64,000 bases of DNA. Origin: Dirofilaria immitis (lineage: Eukaryota > Nematoda > Chromadorea > Rhabditida > Onchocercidae). The notes below the pieces were generated by a model that did not search any database, was not told the DNA's origin, and was given only the letters and a program-made list of their open reading frames with translations. This document shows positions 28,861-41,877 of the stretch, one piece after another. The first letter of the stretch is position 1, and each line of letters starts with the position of its first letter. The translations under genes and the position numbers were made by a program. The stretch is taken from the NCBI GenBank assembly GCA_024305405.1, contig JAKNDB010000068.1, positions 7,617,501-7,681,500 of the forward strand, read 5' to 3'.

Positions 28861-31800
28861 ATCAGAAGGTAAACGAATAATATTTCGTTAAGCGTTCTCT
28901 ATCGGATTTCACACCTCTATATGCCCAGACTTTAATCTGAGATGAATGTTCTATCCATTATCATCATCGCTATTCTTACCAATAAAAATATAAATTATTT
29001 TGAAATAAAAGTTATTCCGTTTTACTTGAAAGATTTTTGTTGGAACAAATAAAAAATGCTATTTTAAAGGGAATTTAATACCGCCTACCTCAGTAATATT
29101 CCACCATTACTTATTACCATATAACACGCATCACATCGTTAATAAAAGCTGTAACTTTTATTTCCATTCATTTTCAGAAAAATGGAGATCAACTGATACA
29201 AGCAATGTGAATTCACCACATGTATTATGACCTCAAAAAGATTTATGATCTTTATCAAATTTCGTTCTGATATGCTTCTGTTTTTTTACGGCAAAGAATT
29301 ATTAAGAAGAGATTTTAGTTGAAGACTCGTTTTATCCCATTTCTCAAAGAACAACAGCGAAAGCGACCAAAGATATTGCTGTTTTTATAGTAATACAGTT
29401 TATTTTGATATAATTTCTAAATGTTTAATGTATTGTTATATCTAAACTTCGGTTCTTTCTAGTTCAATTTCTGGCAATTATTCTTGGGTCATATTAATGC
29501 TTACTGCAGATCTAAGTAACATCTTTTGCAATTACTTTTATAATAAATTTTGAAAGTTCTTTGCAAGGACCAGAAGAAAAAAATAACTAGAATTTTGAGA
29601 TATTATTATTTGATTAGATGTTTTAATCCAAAAAAAGCTCTAGAATTTTGAAATCCTGCCGATGCAATCAACAAGCCATTAAACAAATGTTAGTAAGTCC
29701 TTTCTGAATTCAAACATTTGTTCGTAAATATATTATTGTATAGATAAGTATACAATTATAAATTATTCGTGACGAATAAAAATTTGCCAAAACTCGTTAA
29801 AAGTTAGCTAAATATTACATTTTGAAATCAAAAATAACAAACACCGGATTATACTAACTTATTTTGCAAATTGAAATTTTAAAAACGTTACAAATCATGA
29901 ATTAACTTACGAATAAACTTTTTATAACGCTATAGCCACTTAATTAATTCCCACTATTTTTGCATTTACAACTTTTAAGATTTTAATCCTTCCTCTCGAT
30001 AAGCTATGTATTCCTTGCTCATTTACTGCCTTATCAGAATTGCCATTTTCACTCTTTTAAAATATTAAGAAACAAATGTAGTAAATACAAATTGTTCATT
30101 TAGTTCGACTTGTTTTTCAGACTGTCGCAATGAAAATCTAAAAACAGGTTTACAGCAACATTATCCTGTAAAAGTAGATAATTTATTGTTTAAAGCCATT
30201 AACACTGGATTAAAGAAAAAAAGAGTGGGAGTAAGAAAATTAATTCGAAAAAAAAGATAAAGGAATCAAATTTAGAAATCCATATCCTAAATAGTTTTGG
30301 AATATAGAATAGGAATTATCATAAAAAATCTTGAGAAAAGAAATGACAGAACTTCAAATTTATCGCAGATTTGACGACGTAAAAAATACCAGAATTATGA
30401 GAGATTCAGATAGCTGAAATACCATTCAATATAAACCGGTTGCTATTTTTCGAAACATCTTATGATTTTTGTTGTCATACCAAACAACTATTGTTAATTA
30501 TTGAAGGTTTAATCATAGGCTAAAATCAGATGAATTAATTTTAAAATTCAGGAAAAAGACTAGAATGAATCAAGCAATGTTTGTTATAATTTTTTGAGGG
30601 AATGCAATGAGAAAACAAATGAACAACAAAATGATTCACTAATTTTTGAGATAAAATATGGATAATAGCGAATATAATAAATTATCCGAAATGTAATCAG
30701 TCTACTATTTTTTTCATCCATAGTTTAAGCACTCTGCTAAGAAAAATCTCTTCGAACTAAACAATAACATTTTTTGGTTGTTTCTGCAAAGAATCAAACT
30801 TTTAGATCAGTCTCGATCAGACTGATGTTTATCTTCCTATTCTTGTTGTCTAGGACATTTTACGAAAGTAGTGAGATCAATACACTAAAATCAAAATAAT
30901 AAGTGGGAAAAATCATTCACTAAAAATTTATATCAAAATTTGAAACTCCTGAAAATTTGCATAATGAACTTATTTATGGAAATTTCAATAAAATTTATCT
31001 TCATTCTGTTTAAAGTTAGTGCATCGTGCCATAGATTCTATTGCATAACTTTCACGCAAAGCAAAGCTGAATGATCTGAAATAAAGAAACAATGATGCAA
31101 GCAAAATTTAGTAATAACCTACATACTGAACATATCTGGATCTATGAAAACTTCCTTCGAATAATTAAGGAACTTCTACAGATCGGAACCATCGAAAGCA
31201 TTCTGCTACCAAATATATCTGAATCGTTCCTTCTAAATTTTATATTTCAATCGAATTTATTAAACTTTAAGGCAGAAATTGGAGCGAAAGCAAATTTAAA
31301 AAATTTTTCGGTTTGACAGTATGTGTTTTACACTCTTTCCATAAAAATTTCGTAAAATAAAAGACGAAGCGTAATCGATTTATATTATGTTTCAATCGCT
31401 TTCTCACAATTGTATTTCCACCTGCAAGCTTCTTTTGAGTTTCTAACAAGAGACGGTACCAACCCAAAAGAAAAAACTACGACCATAATTTCTTTATGCC
31501 TCATTGTTGATCCATTTCATGGAAGTGACGGTAAGTTCGGGTCGGATTGAAATGTAAGCATTCAAGCTTTAAACAAGCCGAAAAACATGTTTTTTATAGA
31601 TTTTATTTAAAACTTATTCTACATTTACACATTCCAAATTTAAAACAGAATAGCAATTACCATCAGAATAGATATTATTCCGAGAGAAGCATTTGCAGAT
31701 ACTGAAGATTGTAGGACAGCCAGAAAAATCAGTTACTGACAGACTCAGATGGACTCACGAAGTAATCGATACTTCGAAGAACTTTTAATGCCATTGTATA

Positions 31801-32963
31801 TTACACTTTTTCTTATTCTTTTTCTTCCCTTTCGGAATTCATGAAATTACCTAAATATGTGAATATTATGCATAATGAAGAGCTCATCCATTCTTCCCCT
31901 TCTTTCATCAAATTATCGTCTTCTTCGGAAACCCACGGGTATGATCAATTTCATTCTTCTGCCCATGGATACATAATGCATACAATCAAATTATACATAC
32001 AAATAGTATATCTAATCCACCACCGCAGCATCGCATCGTGCGCACATGTATATATAGACACATACACATACACACACATATGCACATATATATTTAACAT
32101 ATGCAGAGAACAGATAGATACCCGTACATACCCACTTAGATACATATACCCACATGTAGAATCGCTTGCCTCTGGTAAGGCCACGGAGATAGAGCTCACC
32201 CATGGGCAGAATGGGCCCTCTTTATGCTTCCCCGTGATTGCTTGACCATCATTGTATCAGTGCACATTCTACCTACCCAGACATCTTTTTATCCCTCAGT
32301 TTCTAATTTCATTCACATCTTTCCTGAATTAACATGGATATATGTATACCTATTGATAAGCATGATGTGAGAGTTGGCCGTTTTTCCTTAATTTGTCCAA
32401 ATGCCTAAGGCTAAAGGGTTAACACATCAAATCCTCAACTTCCCTTCTGCATTTGCCTGGATATCAGATATTCTTTTCATCATTTTGCTCTATACTCCCT
32501 ATATATATATATAGATCTTTACATAGATACATTTCAGCTTCATCTATGGATCATAGCATTTCACCAATTTTCTGGATCTATAAGAAATGTCGGTACTGCT
32601 GAAATTCTTGATTAGAATCATAGAATTCTATTCTGCGAAACAAAACAGTTGTAATACAATTGGAGTCCAATGAGAACAAATTAATAATTGTTGAGACATA
32701 AGGCAATATAGCTTAATCGTTTTCAATTACTTCGATTATTCCTTCACTATCAGCTATAATGAATGTAGAATTTGCTACTTGAACGATATCATAGCTGTTA
32801 ATGGCTTGACTTATACTGAGAAAAGTCATTCCAGTATCATCAAAATTTTTCCTCGTTATCAAATGAGAAGTTGAAAGTAAAAGACATATATGTTCATTAT
32901 GGATGCAATGAATTACGGAGTGATAGGCATGCTAGGTAAATAATTGATCATATTTGTTTGCAG
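28861..32963. other. Long intergenic region
   Basis: About 4 kb. Polyadenylation-like AATAAA motifs occur near 28980 for the kinase gene. AT-rich, with a CA/TA-rich microsatellite block at 32030-32165 and a TA run near 32501-32512. No gene supported; longer open frames here lack codon bias or splice sites. Confidence 0.4.
32040..32165. repeat. CA/TA-rich simple-sequence block
   Basis: Imperfect mixture of ACACAT, ATACAC and ATATAT units over about 125 bp. It leaves several frames open on both strands, which explains the long overlapping open frames here. Confidence 0.7.
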
Positions 32964-32970
32964 GTTTACG

Positions 32971-34352
32971 ATGACTCCATTAAAGCTATCAACTATAACA
33001 GATGAAAGAATGAGCTTATCATCACAACTATTAACACCACTGATGGATTTCGGAGAACCGGAAGAAAAGCGAATTCGACGTAAGCCGAATTTTACAGTGC
33101 AGGAGAGAATGCATCTTGCGCAATCGTATGTAGAGAGCTATGAAGAGTACAACCGGGCAAGTCATTCACGAGCTATTGAATTAAGAGGGGACTATCGGAG
33201 AATGTCATCTAAGTAAAGAAAAGGACCGATTCTCGTTCCAGCACTACAAATCGTAAGAGATATAAAAAACAATCTGGTGAAGTAGTGAAAATGAAAGTGA
33301 AGAACAGTGGGAGAATTAATGATATCTGATGATGGAGTGAGCATTAGGAATGAAGAAAAAGAGAGAGAGAGAAAAGAGGGAGATAAATGATGAGATTACG
33401 AGAACACTTTCGATTATCATCTTTAATATGATCGTACCGGTACCGGTAACAGGAATGATCTGATAGAATATAGTCTCTTTAATTATGAATATGTAAATGA
33501 TATGTAAAGGTGACGGAATGCTAAGAAGATAAAATATAATAATATATATTTTAAATACATATCATATATCTTCCTACATTTGCATTTTTAGGGCTTCACA
33601 GCTACAACGAAAGGGGAAGCTAAAATTGGACGTCAGCGTTTGCTCGAACGATGGGCTGCCGAGCTATCCAGTTTTGGTATTGTTGAACGAACGCCTGTTG
33701 AAATTGAACAGAAAATACGGTGCATATTTGCAATATATTCGTTGATTTTTCAAGATATAGCAATATATAATATTGGCCAGATAATGCGTTTCTATGCCAA
33801 TTTAATGTTTGTGAAATGTTTTAGCCATAGAAGAGTTTTCTGTTTTGAGACCAAATATATATCTGCTTTATTATTTACAATATCGATAGTTTACGTCAAT
33901 TGATACAATTTGTTATCATATTTTTGATAGATTTAGGATACCTGGTGACCAGTATTTCAATATATTGCTAATGCAGTATATTTCTAATGATCTTTACCTT
34001 TAATTGGAATAATCGTAGTATATAAAATAATGTGCTATATATAAAGTAGTATTTGGAGAGGACATTAAGATAAAGATCAAAAATATTGCAGAGATTATAT
34101 GAAAAAATAGCAGCGAACCGAAAACGAGCAGTGAAAAGAGCTATGAGTCCTTCATGTCAACTGATAAGTTCCGTTGTTTCGGAAAGTTCTACTGTGGATG
34201 ATTCAACGATAGACGATTCGCTAACTGCATATGCTGGTTTCTTGCTAGAACAGCATAGAGTAATTCAGAATGATTGTACTGAGTCGGTTATTAAACTTTT
34301 CAAGCAGTTTATTTTTAGCAAACAAGATGCTATTAAATCACGTGAAATTTGA
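32971..34352 (+). CDS. Myb/SANT-like (zeste-type) DNA-binding domain protein
   Basis: Three exons, 32971-33213, 33592-33719 and 34092-34352, about 210 residues. After a Ser/Thr-rich start (MTPLKLSTITDERMSLSSQL) the sequence KPNFTVQERMHLAQSYVESY, RQRLLERWAAELSSFGIVER and TPVEIEQKIRDYMKKIAANR fits the Myb/SANT-like domain of 'regulatory protein zeste'-type proteins, a trihelical DNA-binding fold with one Trp-containing helix. The C-terminal part is Ser/Thr-rich, then helical. The start follows a GTTTGCAG acceptor by 7 nt, consistent with trans-splicing. The donor of exon 1 reads AAG|TAAAG, so a G is probably missing at 33213, and one A is missing in the run 34102-34107. Nuclear transcription regulator by inference; targets unknown. 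Confidence 0.68.
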
Positions 34353-34953
34353 CCATTAAAAGACGAACTGGCCACGGAACTGTGAAAATGCAACACCGGA
34401 ATTATATATGGAACTTAGTCGTGCATTGTAATCGTAATAGTAATAGTAAAGTTGAACAGATCTTGGTAAATACATGAGAGGGCATGTATTTCTTGAGTTA
34501 CATATGTTTTGCAATTCCCTAAAAACAACTATTGCTCTTTTATTTAAACATAGATGAAGAACGATAGATGCCTTAATAATTTATTAAATTATGATTTATA
34601 TCGTTTTATATAACATACATTTGTTAGTCTAATAATCTTTTTGTAGATAAATTCTTCTTTTCCCTTTTATTTTGTTTATTAAATGTTTGCAAAATGCTTT
34701 CGTCATTATTATTGGTTTAAACCAGTTTAAGGAAATTTTAATAATAAATAATATGCAGAAAAGAATTTGATTTTTTAAAGTTCGTCTGTTCCATTCAAAT
34801 TAGAAATAATTATTGGTGCTTTCGCTCATTTCACAAAGTTAAGTGGGTGAAAACTGCGAATTAGAACTTTTACCTTATTATTATGTTCGAAGAAGTGAAG
34901 AAATGCTATTGATAGCGTGAATATAACCATACGTAATTAGATTATCTTTGCAG
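34353..34953. other. Gap between zeste-like gene and coiled-coil exons
   Basis: AT-rich sequence; either an intergenic region or an intron if the two units are one gene. Nothing else seen. Confidence 0.35.
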
Positions 34954-35801
34954 GAATTTTGAACCACTGAGACTTGTAAATAGCAACTATGATGTCGAGG
35001 AAATTAAATCAATGACAAATGACGCTTCAATTTTGTGTTTTGAATCAACAGACAATATCAGAAATATCTGCCATAAAAGGTATTAGAAAGTTCATTTAAA
35101 TTTTTATATTTCTGAGTAGATAGAGCTCACTCTTAAGTTTCAAGGAAGTTTAAAAATAAAAATATATAATGCAAAAAGCCTATTTACAATTAAAAATTCG
35201 CTTGGGTAAATAGTATGATTAGTTAAACCAGTTATATACGAATCTATACAAATAGAAACTTATTAGATATCATATGAATTCTGGTATCTAAAAAATTAAA
35301 ATTGATTGTCAGCATTTTAGAAAAAATGCAGGAAAAACAAATAGGAAAATTATAAAGATAGTTAATTTAATAAACGGTTGTAATATTTAAGAAATATTGA
35401 CTTAATAGGAAAACAAGTGATACCAATTCACTTCCTAATGAAAAAGAGTCATCGGTGAAAATGTTGGAAACCAATATTGAAGTTGTTCCCCTGTCATCAG
35501 AGATCCACAGGCAGCAAATGGATTTTGGCAGCATTGATTTAGCATTGAAAGCTGTATATGTAGAAATTGCCAAGAAAGAACTTGAGAAGAAGACGCTTGA
35601 GGTGGAGACAATAAAAGTTAACTTAGAAATCAAAAGACTTGAACTGGAAGGGAAGAGACATGATGTGGAAAAAAGAGATTCGAATTGAGGAAAATGCAAA
35701 AAAATGTTGTTGAAGATTCACTAACGATTAGTTCAAGCGAAAGTAATGGAACTCCTCAAGATACATCCCTAATTGATAAATTTGATCTTGAAGCTGAATA
35801 G
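34954..35801 (+). CDS. Coiled-coil protein, 5' end unresolved
   Basis: Two exons. 34954-35079 opens after TTTGCAG in phase 2 and encodes NFEPLRLVNSNYDVEEIKSM and CFESTDNIRNICHK; 35409-35801 follows in matching phase and encodes KTSDTNSLPNEKESS, then a clear heptad coiled coil (DLALKAVYVEIAKKELEKKT, EVETIKVNLEIKRLELEGKR) and an acidic end DTSLIDKFDLEAE before TAG. One A is missing from the run 35669-35674: without it the frame stops after the coiled coil, with it 40 further residues follow. No start codon is visible in phase, so upstream exons exist. MADF/Myb-like proteins often end in such a coiled coil, so this may be the 3' end of the preceding zeste-like gene, but the phases do not join directly. 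Confidence 0.6.
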
Positions 35802-37921
35802 TAAAGTCTTTTTAATTGGCATTATTTCACCATACAGTTATTATGTATCATAACTTCTTTATTGTAAAATTTCTTGTTAATAATTGAACTACTTGATTTG
35901 GTTTTGTTCAAATGTGTCTGCTATTGTTTTAATTACTTATTTGCCTAAGTAGATTTCTAGAAATGTTTAGTATGATTATTTTAATTATTCCAGAAATTTT
36001 AATACTCGTTTGTTTTTATATCCTATAAATTGTAAATAATTATTTAAATGAATAATGTTAGAAGTTAAACGATTAATCTGTAACAATTCATCAGAGCAAT
36101 GATAGCCTAAATAATTTGGAAGTTAATTGCTGTTCATAGGAATTTACCCAAATTCACGGATAAATCATTCATCTCCAGGCATAATTTGAAAGAATAAAAA
36201 AGATCTAGGAATTATTTAAATTAACAATTCTGCATTCGAAATGAAATTCGAAGTTTTGTAACATAGAGAAAAAAGACAGTTGTGTGATTTACATTTTTCT
36301 GGGAATACATCGGTACATTTATCGCTTTATTCATGCTACAACCAAACTTAATGTGATTTCTTCGTCTTTATTTTTCTTAAAAACTTCTATACGTAATAAA
36401 TTTTGTGAATCTTTCATTCACATTAATCAGATAGTTCTTCCTGAATTTCGTTAAGTGAAAGATGAAACAAAGATGATTATATCACGCATATTTTCTAGTT
36501 GTGCTGATCAGTAGTACATGAATATAGCGAATTCAAGTACTTTAGCATTTAGTGGTTATCCCACAATTGATTAGTAATTTAATAATGATGATTACTTCAA
36601 ATTAGTTGGAGAATCCCATGCCATTTTGTAAATATGAATCAAAATTAAAATTTCGATGTTGATTAAAGTATAGACCTATTTCAATAATCATATGCTAAAT
36701 GTTTGAATTCTGGAAGGAAAAGATGGCATTGTGGAACTTTTTTGTTTACAATTCCGAAAAATTCAAAAGTTAAACTGGAAGAAAACTGGGAAAATAAGCA
36801 AATTCGAAGGCAAAAGTATTATTTCCAATGCAAATACTATTACGGAATATCTTCGATCGCATTGACAATACATAGACATTCCGGTATCACGAATGGAATT
36901 TTATAAAAGTTATGATCGAAATGAAATTTGATAATCTCATAGGACATCAGATAAATTCGATTAATGATCTGCACATAGCTGATTCATTAACCAGGTGTCA
37001 TGATTAAAAGAGTTGTCTTACATAATCAGAGCAATTAATGTCAATTCATAATTTAAACATGTAAGGACAAAACACACACAACATCAGTAACACCAATGCT
37101 TATCGAGGTACTGTGGGCTAATCATCCTCTCCCTTTACAAGCAAATTACCGGTAATGAAAATTGAAGTCTATTGTTGAAATTCCACGGACCTTATTAAAG
37201 AGTTACGATTCATATCGGGTTTGTAGTATGAAAATATTTTCATTTGCAGTTATGGGGAAGGTGTAATTAGGATGAAAGAAGAGGGTGACAGAATAGAGGG
37301 TGGGGTTTTTGATCTCTCAACTCCATTGTCATGTCAGCTTCTCGATCATTATATCATCAAGACAATATTAGCCATGAAGCTTACCTATCTGAAACGATGG
37401 AGGACAATGTAAATAATTGTTCACTCACTTCATCTGTTAGTAGTGTAACATTTTGTATCTCCTATATACAGCACACACATAGTGGGATAGGAGAGCTGTC
37501 ATTATAACGATTTCATTCTTCCACATTGATATAGGATGCATACGCATAAAATCTAAGGCAACATTTGCATTCTGTATGGGAATACTTTTGCTTCGATAAC
37601 GAAGGCATTGATGGCTGTTTTTCATTTACATCCAAAGGCGCATTTTGACTTATTATTTCCGCTGTTTGATTTAATTAACTTAAAATGAAAATAATAATTC
37701 AATAGTGATTCATTGTGATTTATCCGTAGAATTATGTCCTACGTTCTATATTCTGTTTTATTCACTCATTTCTGTTCATTTTATACTTTTACTTTTCTGA
37801 ATTTAGTTAATATTTATTAATATTTACAATAACTTAAAATCTTCATCAAATGCTGTGTTAATGTTTCAGAATTTTCAGAATTCAGGAGAATGTTTTTTAC
37901 AAAATAACTTTACATATCCCA
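35802..37921. other. Intergenic
   Basis: About 2.1 kb, AT-rich. No gene supported. The start of the PNKD-like gene follows; its promoter should lie in the right half. Confidence 0.4.
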
Positions 37922-40900
37922 ATGAATCCCAATGAAAATCAAGAAGAGCAGCCTTGCATTTCGTTTTATGTAAGTTATTTAGCTTTTTTGCTGATAGTGT
38001 TTCTATTTTTAATATATAAATTTTTTAGATATCACATATATAATACGAACTGTTTTGGTGCATGGTATACCAAGCGACAGCTAAACAGAACTCATGAAAA
38101 CTTCCAAATGGACATTCCTCAATCGCCACATTTATATATGGAGGTACTGTTTAAAATTGTGCTCATAGTTGTGATGTTTTTAACTTGAACTAAATCATTA
38201 AGATTTTTTGATAAAACGCTGTCCAATAATATTACTTCTGTATTATGCAACATTCATACAGTGCCAACAAAACATTTCTAATCGTTTTGGTTATGCTACT
38301 AGTGTATGTTATTCTACTGATGACAATAGTGAGGAATGTAAGAAACTGTATGTGTGATGGTAATCTCAATATATTTGCAAAGTGTAATTTCAGATATCAT
38401 TGTAAGAGCAGTTCCGCAGAATAGTGACAATTACAGTTATATGGTAATTTGTAGATCAACTAATGATTGTGTTGTTATCGATGTTGGTGATGCAAAACCC
38501 ATATTGCAGTGTTTAAATGATGAAAATAAGATACCTCAAGCAGTACTTATCACCCATAAACATTGGTATCTGTTTTGTGTATTTCTCACATAATTGAATT
38601 TAAAAATTTGGAGCCTCCACATACGTTCACAAAAATGTTTTATTCATTTTCTTTTACAGGGATCATTGCTACGGCAATAGACAACTGAAAAAACGGTATA
38701 AAAATTTGAATATTTATGGTGGAGAGATCGATCGACCTGCGGACGTCAATATGTAAGCTTAAGAAAAGCGAGTTATTATAATTTTTCTGGACTTTAACAA
38801 AATACTAACATGTCCACGAACTGATCAACATTTCCAATACCCAGTAAAGCAGATAATGTAAAATGTTTAGAATCCTTTCATTCTAAATTTGTTTAGTGAA
38901 ACAGTCTTTTCGAATTAGCAGAATTGCTTTTCCAATAGCAAATTATTCTGTTCGAAATCATTAATTTTTCAGATACGTTCGAAATGAAACTTTGATCAAA
39001 ATTGGAAAGTTACATTTTAAAGCATTGCACGTTCCTGGGCATACTGCTGGTCACATAATTTATGCTTTGCAACTAAATGATGAAGTCAAATGTTTGTTTA
39101 CAGGAGACTTCCTTTTCATCGCTGGAATTGGTATATCTGTAAATCTGCTATGGTTTCCGTATTGATCACTTTTAAAAACCTCGGAGTCTTACTGTATTCA
39201 TTCTACTCATCCAATATGTGAGACAAAATTTAAAAAAAAAAAGAAAACTTTTGATGAATTGTTTAGGTAAAATTTTTGAAGGAAGCACTGCACAAATGAT
39301 CAATTCTTTATTGATACTGAATGATTTTCCGTCAAATACCGTCATCTTTCCTGGCCATGAATATGCGAAGCTTAATTTATCCTTTGCTTTGTCACTGGAA
39401 AAAGATAATGAAATACTGAAAGCAATGAATAAAGCAGTTCATGAAAAACGGATTACTCGTTTGCCTATTGTAAGTTACACAGTTTTCTAAACATTCCATT
39501 GAATTTGTATTTATTTGAGAAAGAGAGGATAAAGAGGATTTTGATACTATGCTTATGTTTCCTAAAAAGTTATATAAGAATGTTTAACTATACTGTTTTA
39601 TGCATTAAACAAAAGGTATTATTATCAAGGAAAATTAATAGAGCTATATATGTTAACACATGAATTCATGGTTTTAACATATGGAGTCATTCCATTATGT
39701 TGTATTTGAGGATTTTTTCATCGAAATTTAAGAAAAAATGTTATATATATTAGCTCTTAATTGAATCCGTTGGTCAGATTCTTAGTTTTTTCAAGTACTC
39801 CAATTATGTTTTGAATTCATAAGAAATGAGCTTTGTCTCACTCTTCCGAACTTTGCTTTGTCACTAGAAAAGGATTTTCGGAGAGGTCATTTTCAAATTC
39901 GTCGAAATCCCTATGATTATTTCATTAAGTATACTTAGTCTTTGTGACTATATGTCACAACTTTGGTTCATTATTCTCTACTAAGACCCATAATTAGTTT
40001 TTGATTGACATTTCTTGCATTACATTTTAAAATACAGCAATAAATTGTAAAATTATATGAACTTCGCTATGGAGTGACTAATACCATTCTTATTAATATC
40101 ATTATAACTTATCCTCCTTATTTTTACCGGATCTATGATTTGTGTTTAATTTACGCTTATATGAATTCTCGATTCTAATGGTCCTTTTGTATGAATGCCA
40201 CAAATCGTCACAGCTTTTTAGAATGAAGGAAATAAGGGCCTATTGCATCTTATATAGTGTCTTTCTTCATCGTTCTCATAAACGAGCGAGTTCAACATTT
40301 TGTGATATCACTCTATAAATTGGGAAGACACTTTATTTAAGCATTTCTTAACTTATCAAGCAAAGCGTGAAGAATGGGATCAAAATATGCATTTTAATTA
40401 TTATCTTTTATATTAAATACATTGTTTTTTTGATTCATTATTCGTCTTCTTCTGCATCAGGTTACGTTGTTTTTATTTATTCTCCCTTCCTGTTCTTGTA
40501 GAGCGTTGTTAATGGTGCTCCTGATAACTGCAGTTATTTATCTTTCACAACTGCATAACATCGATTATCGGGAGGAAAACGTCCCAGGTAAGAACACTTG
40601 AACATATTGCTAATTTCATTCACTATTTAGTTAGGTATAAATTTTAATATTCTTTTCTTCCGCATGCAAATATTAACAGACCCTATATGTTATTCAGATC
40701 AGATAACTCGTTAATTAGTGTTTGCTGCTGTAACGTTTGTCAAAATAATACGAAAAAACTTCCTAATAAAAAAATAATTGTAAAACAGACATTACAATTT
40801 TGCAGAAGCAAGGAAATACATCTTGTCCTGTATAAGAAATACGAATATTATTTTCCTTATACTTACCGTAATGTTTCGCTTCGTTTGTGATATTTGATAC

Positions 40901-41877
40901 TGCTTGAGATTTTGATAATCATCCTTGATTTATAAATTAACGCGCAAAATAATTTTCTATTAATATACACTAAATTAAATTAAAATAAATATTTTTTTAT
41001 GAGATCCTGTTATTCCTAATCGCATTACTTATATGTGTCATTTCAAATTTATGATGTAGTAAATTATGATGACGCGAATTTAATTTAATCCCAGACTAAA
41101 AATTTGTTTTACACTCATCAAATGGAAAAAAGTTTGATTTGTTGTTTTTTAAGAAGCTTATTGAGGTAACTCATTTTAACTAAATTATTAGTAGTAATTT
41201 GTATGCTGTGTAAATTGTTTTATTTTCTTGAATACAATAGATCCTGTGTAAAGATCACTTTTTGATATCTCTGTTTCAACTACGTTTTTTCACATAATCA
41301 TTTTACATTTTAATTCTTATCTATTGAAGCAAGAAATAACTTCGTTTATCTTTTATTTTATTACTCGTCCTATTCAGAAGTTCTTATATTTTTTAGAAAA
41401 TATTTCAAAATAGAAGGATGAAATCGAACCGACTTTAGTATGCTTAACTGAGAAAGCATATTTGAGTTCAAATAAAATTTCGTCATTTTCAATTTTATTT
41501 TGGACTTTACTTGTTTGAGTTGTAAACTATTTTCAAATTCTGTGAGAAAAATTATTCCTAATAAAGCGTTTTCTAAAACTGTGCAAAATATTCTTTATTT
41601 TAAGGTTGGAATCACTCTTCGTGATGAATACAAGATCAATCCTTATTTACGCACTTGTTCCTTAAAATTTCGGAAGGCTTTAGTCGCTGCTGGCTACGAA
41701 GTTCCTGCGGAGGCAAAAATAGTTGCTGATCAAGACATTGATGAAGTGAAGGATAACTCATTGGAAGCTCAAATTGCCGTTTTTAATGCTTTAGAAAAAG
41801 CCAAAAATGATTTTACACAAGAACTCATGAAACAAATAGAACGAAAGCGCGCGAAGAATACTCGAAATAATGCGTAA
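37922..41877 (+). CDS. PNKD / glyoxalase-II-like metallo-beta-lactamase, membrane anchored
   Basis: Thioester hydrolase of the glyoxalase II (HAGH) superfamily, nearest to vertebrate PNKD/MBLAC-type proteins with an N-terminal membrane anchor. Seven exons: 37922-38143, 38262-38337, 38394-38565, 38660-38752, 38973-39130, 39267-39469, 41605-41877; 398 residues. One membrane helix at about 16-37 (SYLAFLLIVFLFLIYKFF). NSDNYSYMVI marks the domain start. Metal ligands: THKHWDH (153-159), PGHTAGH (H211), TGDFLF (D233), FPGHEY (H271), all present. Last exon: LRDEYKINPYLRT, the family C-terminal motif, then a charged helix rich in Lys/Arg. All phases agree and no frame break is needed. Intron 6 is 2.1 kb. 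Substrate unknown; PNKD acts weakly if at all on S-lactoylglutathione. Confidence 0.92.

Noticed and set aside
31841..32245. 134-codon plus-strand open frame overlapping two minus-strand frames
   Set aside because: It runs through a CA/TA simple-sequence block that keeps several frames open on both strands. No conserved motif.
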